Shown here: in pieces, positions 58,480 through 64,000 of the stretch
Layout of the letters: the number at the start of each line of letters is the position of its first letter
Position numbering within the stretch: position 1 is the first letter of the stretch
The notes under the pieces: generated by a model
Databases searched by the model: none
What the model saw: only the letters and a program-made list of their open reading frames with translations
Told to the model about the DNA's origin: nothing
Translations under genes and position numbers: made by a program
Assembly: GCF_029867415.1 (NCBI RefSeq)
Contig: NC_081183.1
Coordinates: 63,996,336-64,060,335 of the forward strand
DNA: 64,000 bases
From: Vicia villosa
Lineage: Eukaryota; Streptophyta; Magnoliopsida; Fabales; Fabaceae
Reading direction: 5' to 3'

Positions 58480-60072
58480 ACTAAAATTAAAACCAAAAAC
58501 ACGCTTCTACTGTTTCTCACTTTCTCTCTTTCTTTTTCTCTCTGCACGCGAACCAGAAACCCCACCCCTCACCGTCGTCGGTCCTCCGTCCACCACCATC
58601 GCGCGAACTTCTTCTCCTCCGTCCACCACCATCGTTTCGTCTCCGTCTCTTCTCCTCTGGTAGCAACTTGCTTTGCGCCACCCAGGTATCACACTTCTCA
58701 TAGCTTTCATATCTGGAAGGCTTCATGTTTGTGAGTATTTGTGAATATCAGTTGTTGTTCTTTGTTGTTTTCTTTTCCTCTTAGATTCATTATGAGATTG
58801 TTGTGTTTAATAATATATTCTAAGAGAGAAAATTGCAAGATAGATATAAAACAAGTGTATGTGTTTCTCAATCTGTTAGATTACACTCAAAAACACAGCA
58901 TTTTGTTAATTGAATTACCTCTTTTCTTAACAAATACAATTGTTGGGCACTGTCATGGAGAAACATGAAGCCTTGCAGCAGCTACAAGAGTTTTTTACTT
59001 GAGTATTTCTTGAATTAGAGGAAAATGTTAGGTTATTTCCATTGAGGGAACTATTTGATGAATACATATCTGGAAGTTTGAGATGGATAGTACATACATA
59101 GCTATATAGATTTTGGAATTTGATAAAATATATATTATATACTTTTATTTATATATAATAACTCTATGATATATATGTTGTGTGTGTATGAGATTGAGAG
59201 TGATGGTATATATTATACAATAAATTGGCTTGTTCAAGGATGCCAAGTACTGTAAAGTATGAGAATGACAGCACATAGAGAAATTAAATAATAAATAATA
59301 TATAATAATAGTAATAATATATACCTTATGAGAGTTGAATTAATGAGGAAGAGAGAAGGTAAAGAATGAAACAAGAGTGAGTTAATGTATATAGACAAGG
59401 ATGATTCATAAGGTTTGCTTTTGAGCAAAAAGTTTTATAGCTTCGTGTTAGTAGTGGTGTATTTAATTAACTGCATCGTGTGTCTTGTGTTAGTAGTGTT
59501 AGTAGTGGTGTATTTAATTAACTGCATCATGAGCTATTCACCCATTCTTATTATAATCATACATTGAATTGAATTTCTTGTATAGGTCTGACTGGATTGA
59601 TAACTTTGGATCTCTTTGGAGCTCGTATCATTGACTCTGGTACTACATATTTAGGAGTATGTACACACATCAAACTATTGTTGATTTCCTTTGTTCAATC
59701 GATTTTGTCTTGGTGGTTACTAACTTTGTGAATTTGCTATAGGGGTAACTTGTGTATAGTGAAAGTTTGATCGTTTCCCAGCCTAGTTCGACGTTTGGCG
59801 TTTTCTTGAGTTCGGTAACATCCGAGGTAAATTTCTTTCTCAAATTACTGGTATTATGATGAATTTGTCTGAAATTGTGTGATTATATATGTTACGTTTT
59901 ATTGCTTCGGATTCATTCCGTTTATACTTTGCGTTTTGACAGAAACACATTAGTTTTATGTGTTTAGAGAGTTAATATAGGAGGTACTTACTAACTTTGT
60001 GAATTGAATTCGCCATAGGGGTTACTTGTGAAGAGTGGAAGTTTGACCGTTGTTGTTTAGCTTAATTAAGAC
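58480..60072 (+). promoter_or_regulatory. CACTA promoter and probable spliced leader
   Basis: A pyrimidine-rich stretch (58500-58560) and CACC-rich text run up to a donor-like CCCAG|GTATC at 58685/58686. Acceptor-like CTATAG at 59742 starts a stretch ending at the donor-like TCCGAG|GTAAA (59826). Acceptor-like CCATAG at 60018 precedes GGGTTACTTGTGAAG and the transposase ATG at 60073. Exon calls are inferred from splice-site look-alikes only. 59100-59550 is AT-rich with a tandem copy of TAGTAGTGGTGTATTTAATT. Confidence 0.45.
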
Positions 60073-63000
60073 ATGGATAAGACATGGATGAATTCAAACC
60101 GATTGTCGAAAGAGTACGAGAAAGGGGTATGGGAATTTGTTGAGTTTGCGGTTGCGAACTCCAAAGACCCGCTTCGAATGCCGTGTCCTTGCTTGGGTTG
60201 CTGTTATGCCGGGGGTAAGGTTAACGGGAATCAGTTGGGATCTCATTTACTACGGTTTGGAATTGATAGAAGTTATACATGTTGGACAATGCATGGTGAG
60301 AAAAGTACCGGGAATGCTGGGTCGAGGTGTAATAGGAAGTATGCTTCAAACGACGATTGCACAGACACATACGATTGTGATCGTGTCGAAGAGATTGCAG
60401 AAGCGCTGGAAGAAGATCTAGCGGATTGTCCCAAAATGTTTGAGAGGTTGGTAAGCGATGCAGAGAAACCGTTGTATGATGGTTGTTCAAAATTCACAAG
60501 ATTGTCTGCGGTGTTAAAGTTGTACAACTTAAAGGCGGACAATGGATGGTCGGATAAAAGTTTCACAGAGTTATTAGCCCTTATGAAAGATATGCTACCA
60601 GAGGATAATGTTCTTCCCAATCGAACGTATGAAGCCAAAAAGATGTTGTCTTCTATTGGAATGAGCTATGATAAGATACACGCATGTCCAAACGATTGCG
60701 TTTTGTTTCGAAACGAGTATGCAGCGTTGAATGAGTGTCCTAAATGTGGTGCCCCTCGATATAAGAAAAAGTTGTCTCCTGCTAAAGTCTTATGGTATTT
60801 TCCTATAATTCCGAGATTTAGACGCATGTATCGTAGTGAGACCGATTCAAGACACTTGACTTGGCATGCAGATGAAAGAATTATTGATGGAAAGTTGCGA
60901 CATCCGGCAGACTCACCACAATGGAGTAAAGTTGATACTGAATATCCTGAATTTGGAAAAGAAGCAAGAAACCTTCGGTTGTCATTGTCTACTGATGGAA
61001 TGAACCCGCATGGTATTCAAAGTATCTCGCATAGCACATGGCCTGTGATTCTTATGATTTATAACTTACCTCCGTGGCTATGTATGAAGCGTAAGTACAT
61101 GATGTTATCTATGCTAATTTCTGGGCCTAAACAACCAGGGAATGACATAGACGTATACTTGGCACCCTTAATCGAAGATTTAAAGTTTTTGTGGGAGAGA
61201 GGTGTGGAGGTTTACGATGGGTATAGGAAAGAAAGTTTCAACTTGAGGGCGATGTTGTTTGGAACAATTAATGATTTTCCAGCATACGGAAATCTATCCG
61301 GGTACAGCAACAAGGGTCAAAAGGCGTGTCCTGTTTGTGAAGATGAAACCGATACGACACGATTGGCGCTTTGTCAGAAGAATGTCTTTCTCGGCCATCG
61401 TAGATTCTTAAATTCTAATCATCACTACCGTGGGTGGAGAAAAGCATTCAATGGAGAGGCCGAACATCGTACAGCCCCGCCTTTTTTGTCAGGTGATCAA
61501 ATTTTTGAAAAGGTGAAAGATGTGAGCACTCAGTTTGGCAAGCCTTTTGCACATTCAATTGTCAAGGGTGGGTGGAAGAAGAAGTCAATTTTCTTTGAAC
61601 TTCCATATTGGAAGTCGTTGTACGTAAGACATTTCCTGGATGTTATGCATATTGAAAAAAATGTATTTGACAGCGTTATAGGTACGCTACTCAATATACA
61701 AGGAAAGTCTAAGGATGGCGTTAACATAAGGAATGACATGGTAAACATGGGGATGAGAACTGAATTAGGGCCCGTGACGAAAGGAAGACGAACATATCTG
61801 CCACCTGCTGTTTACACTCTATCTAGAAAGGAGAAGAAAACATTGTGTAAGTTCCTCAGTGAAGTAAAAGTTCCAGAAGGCTACTCTTCAGATATTAGAA
61901 GACTTGTGTCCATGAAAGACCTCAAGTTAAAGAGTTTGAAGACGCATGATTGCCATGTTATAATGGAACATTTTTTACCAATAGGTATACGTTCTATTCT
62001 GCCAGAAAAAGTAAGAAGCGCAATAACTAAGCTGTGTTTCTTCTTCAGGTCTATTTGCAGTAAGGTGGTCGATCCCGCGATCTTACCAACATTGCAAAAT
62101 GAGATAGTTGTTACTTTATGTGATCTTGAAATGTATTTTCCTCCCTCGTTTTTTGACATAATGGTTCATCTAGTCGTTCATCTTGTGAAAGAGACACAAC
62201 TGTGCGGACCAGCTTATATGAGATGGATGTACCCTGCTGAACGTTATATGAAAATATTAAAAGGGTACGTGAAAAACAGAAGTCGACCGGAGGGTTGTAT
62301 TGCCGAGCGATACGTTGCTGAAGAAGCGGTTGAGTTTTGTACTGAATATCTGTCAAATGTTCAATCAATTGGACTCCCCAAATCTCATATTGTCGAAAAA
62401 AAAGAAGGAAAAAGGCTAATTGGAAATAAAGTTGTGACAGTATCAATGGTCGAACGGGATCAAGTGCACTTGTATGTTCTGCACAATGAGATTGAGGTTG
62501 AGCCGTTTGTTGAAATGCACAAAGTTGTTCTCCGAGATTTAAATCCAAATAGAAATGAGAACTGGATAGTACGAGAGCACAATCGAAGTTTCATATCGTG
62601 GTTTAGAGATCATATTTATTCAAAGTATCGTTCAGATCCTGCTTCAGTAACAGAAAGGTTGAGATGTTTAGCCTATGGTCCATCTGTAATTGTACTTTCT
62701 TATAGCGCATACGCAATTAATGGATACACATTTTATACCAAAGAACAGGATGATAAAAGTACTATGCAAAATAGTGGTGTTACCTTGGTAGCTGAAGCTA
62801 TGCACATATCAAGTGCGAATGACTTAAATCCGAAATTTGCAAATTTGTCATATTTTGGGGTTATCGAGCGCATTTTGGTGTTTGATTACGCGAAGTTTCA
62901 GATTCCTGTATTTGGTTGCAAGTGGGTTGAAAATAATAGTGGCGTACGAATGGATAAGTCAGGATTTTTGCAAGTGGATCTCAATAGGGTAGGGTACAAA

Positions 63001-63288
63001 GATGAGCCTTTCATTCTAGCCTCTCAAGCTAAACAAGTGTTCTATGTCAATGATCCGACAAGTACGAAATGGTCTATAGTGCTTTTATCTAACAAAATAG
63101 TTGATGAAAAAATTGAAGATCAAGGTGATATTGGTGTTGGCATTGAATCTTGTACAAGAAACGATCAAAATGAGAATGAATCTTGTATTAGAAATGATCA
63201 TAATGAGGGTATTTGGATCAATCCAACCGTCCGCATTGTTAAGAGACGCGTAGTACACAAACCTACCAAGAAAAGAAAGAGACGTTAG
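60073..63288 (+). CDS. TNP2-type CACTA transposase, intact (1,071 aa)
   Basis: Catalyses cut-and-paste transposition at the CACTA termini, in the nucleus. The frame is unbroken from MDKTWMNSNRLSKEYEKG to a basic tail (KRRVVHKPTKKRKRR, likely nuclear localisation). In order: Transpos_assoc-like domain at about 3-76 (DPLRMPCPCLGC); a Cys-containing segment CPNDCVLFRNEY..CPKC at 205-225; Transposase_21 core at about 250-455 (LTWHADERI, LSTDGMNPHG, CPVC); FLDVMHIEKNVFD at 521-533; DUF4218-like at about 628-745 (MYPAERYMKILKGYVKNRSR); DUF4216-like at about 905-1000 (YFGVIERILVFDYAKFQIPV). D308 and D523 are candidate catalytic acids by comparison with the family (inference). Length is normal for TNP2. 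Nothing is visibly broken, so it may be active. Confidence 0.92.
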   Translation: MDKTWMNSNRLSKEYEKGVWEFVEFAVANSKDPLRMPCPCLGCCYAGGKVNGNQLGSHLLRFGIDRSYTCWTMHGEKSTGNAGSRCNRKYASNDDCTDTYDCDRVEEIAEALEEDLADCPKMFERLVSDAEKPLYDGCSKFTRLSAVLKLYNLKADNGWSDKSFTELLALMKDMLPEDNVLPNRTYEAKKMLSSIGMSYDKIHACPNDCVLFRNEYAALNECPKCGAPRYKKKLSPAKVLWYFPIIPRFRRMYRSETDSRHLTWHADERIIDGKLRHPADSPQWSKVDTEYPEFGKEARNLRLSLSTDGMNPHGIQSISHSTWPVILMIYNLPPWLCMKRKYMMLSMLISGPKQPGNDIDVYLAPLIEDLKFLWERGVEVYDGYRKESFNLRAMLFGTINDFPAYGNLSGYSNKGQKACPVCEDETDTTRLALCQKNVFLGHRRFLNSNHHYRGWRKAFNGEAEHRTAPPFLSGDQIFEKVKDVSTQFGKPFAHSIVKGGWKKKSIFFELPYWKSLYVRHFLDVMHIEKNVFDSVIGTLLNIQGKSKDGVNIRNDMVNMGMRTELGPVTKGRRTYLPPAVYTLSRKEKKTLCKFLSEVKVPEGYSSDIRRLVSMKDLKLKSLKTHDCHVIMEHFLPIGIRSILPEKVRSAITKLCFFFRSICSKVVDPAILPTLQNEIVVTLCDLEMYFPPSFFDIMVHLVVHLVKETQLCGPAYMRWMYPAERYMKILKGYVKNRSRPEGCIAERYVAEEAVEFCTEYLSNVQSIGLPKSHIVEKKEGKRLIGNKVVTVSMVERDQVHLYVLHNEIEVEPFVEMHKVVLRDLNPNRNENWIVREHNRSFISWFRDHIYSKYRSDPASVTERLRCLAYGPSVIVLSYSAYAINGYTFYTKEQDDKSTMQNSGVTLVAEAMHISSANDLNPKFANLSYFGVIERILVFDYAKFQIPVFGCKWVENNSGVRMDKSGFLQVDLNRVGYKDEPFILASQAKQVFYVNDPTSTKWSIVLLSNKIVDEKIEDQGDIGVGIESCTRNDQNENESCIRNDHNEGIWINPTVRIVKRRVVHKPTKKRKRR

Positions 63289-63745
63289 TGATAAAGGTAA
63301 TAGTATACATAGTCCGACTAATTTGTTTTATTCAATTTGGTGCATATTCTCGTTTTGTACATAACTTTTGAACCATGTATCCGCTTGTTGACTTCTTTAC
63401 ATGTAACTATACTATTTTGACGATTCCGGAGCTGCTCATGCACTTATCTTTACATTTCGGGACTATTTTTTTATCGGTTTTGCTTCTGCCCGTAATCAAA
63501 AGTCGGGCTTAGGGTCTGAATTTCGGAAAACCGACTTTGTTTTTGAGTCCGTGGCGACGTTTTACCATAGCCATGTAAATTTCGTTCAATTCCGATAACT
63601 TTCTTTTTTTACGCTTATTTTGATTTGTACCGATTTCGTTTCCGATTTACTTGTACATGCATGGTTTGACTTTCATTTGACTTGTATAGATTGTTAGCTT
63701 ATTAATAGTGTACTAATGTGCTTTAGTTTGTTTGATACAGGTTCA
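63289..63745 (+). other. Spacer between the two CACTA proteins
   Basis: Noncoding, AT-rich, with GATTCCGGAGCTGC and CCGTAATCAAAAGTCGGG segments. It ends TTTGATACAG|GTTCA, a plausible splice acceptor just before the next ATG, so the second protein may be an alternative spliced product as in En/Spm. Confidence 0.5.
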
Positions 63746-64000
63746 ATGGCTTCAGATAGAGATGCTCCACCTGAAAACCCACCTGAAAACTTACAAGAAA
63801 ACTCACAAGAAAGAGTTGCTTCGGATACAAATGCTCCACCTGATACTGAAGCAAAAGAGGTTGCACGAGGCATCACTATTATGAGGGATATCATACGACA
63901 TAGAGACCAAGGATTAGTATACCGATTGGAATGGAATTCTGATAAACAACCAATTGGTCCTAATTCTGCAAAGTTGACAAGTTATATTGGTACACTTGTC
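63746..64000 (+). CDS. Second CACTA protein (TNPA/Ptta-like), N-terminal 85 codons
   Basis: ATG at 63746, open to the window edge. It starts MASDRDAPPENPPENLQENS, a low-complexity region with repeated APPE/PPEN, then ITIMRDIIRHRDQGLVYRLE and GPNSAKLTSYIGTLV. The last stretch resembles the conserved start of plant Ptta/En/Spm transposase proteins (Transposase_24 type), which bind the subterminal repeats. Its place downstream of TNP2 on the same strand supports this. The rest is outside the window. Confidence 0.6.
   Translation, partial: MASDRDAPPENPPENLQENSQERVASDTNAPPDTEAKEVARGITIMRDIIRHRDQGLVYRLEWNSDKQPIGPNSAKLTSYIGTLV

Larger units (their letters stand above)
58104..64000 (+). mobile_element. 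CACTA (En/Spm) DNA transposon G, left part
   Basis: Starts CACTACGCCAAATTTGGC at 58104 directly after GTT, a likely 3 bp target duplication (CACTA elements duplicate 3 bp). Subterminal repeats, an apparently spliced leader, an intact TNP2-type transposase and the start of a second protein follow. The right terminus is outside the window. The intact transposase and its position inside the young element C make this the most recent insertion seen. Confidence 0.9.

Noticed and set aside
58351..58734. 127-codon and overlapping frames at the CACTA end
   Set aside because: They run through subterminal repeats and a pyrimidine-rich leader and have overlapping rivals on both strands.
60221..62548. 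Minus-strand frames of 72-145 codons
   Set aside because: Shadows of the intact CACTA transposase.

Overview
The window is plant nuclear DNA made almost entirely of nested transposable elements. I recognise no host gene, tRNA, rRNA or organelle insert. At least four Ogre-type Ty3/gypsy (Tat lineage) elements, with 3-5.9 kb LTRs, tRNA-Arg-type primer sites, an extra ORF before gag and long repeat-filled 3' untranslated regions, point to a legume, probably tribe Fabeae (Pisum, Vicia, Lathyrus, Lens). The species cannot be fixed from the sequence.

Layout. (A) 1-9447, minus strand: 5' half of an Ogre with a 4.74 kb LTR, a broken ORF1 and an open gag-protease frame running off the left edge. (B) about 9.4-12.9 kb and 31.3-36.05 kb, plus strand: an old degraded Ogre with a gag relic, 3' UTR arrays and 3' LTR, split by D. 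(D) 12919-31273, plus strand: a complete young element of 18,355 bp with two 5,882 bp LTRs, a perfect ACTAC target duplication and almost no coding capacity. Then a Ty1/copia (SIRE/Maximus-like) 3' end and LTR (36.5-38.0 kb), an (ATT)n tract, and a degenerate ~80 bp minisatellite split by a 3,149 bp solo LTR (S, 38378-41526, duplication GTTAT).

(E) 42042-50805, plus strand: a decayed Tekay/Del-type chromovirus with recognisable gag, protease, RT, RNase H and integrase. Its gag holds a 1,932 bp solo LTR (F, 45027-46958, duplication GTAAG), and its 3' LTR is cut after 191 bp by (C). (C) 50806-58103, minus strand, is a second non-autonomous Ogre derivative (3,036 bp LTR, 3.69 kb non-coding interior). 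C's 5' LTR is interrupted by (G), a CACTA (En/Spm) transposon from 58104 to beyond the right edge, with an intact 1,071-codon TNP2-type transposase and the start of a second protein. Nesting gives the relative order E before C before G, E before F, and B before D.

How the parts relate. C and D have no usable proteins but share leader, primer site and LTR-end sequences with each other and with A, so they were most likely mobilised by proteins from autonomous Ogres. The most unusual signal is in D's 3' UTR (24041-25240): about 33 short hairpins, mostly 5-bp stems around a 4-nt loop, whose stem sequences differ between copies while pairing is kept. Other palindromic repeat cassettes occur in D's LTR, in C, and in E and F. 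A second candidate is a 55-codon two-hydrophobic-segment ORF directly behind the TATA box of A's LTR.
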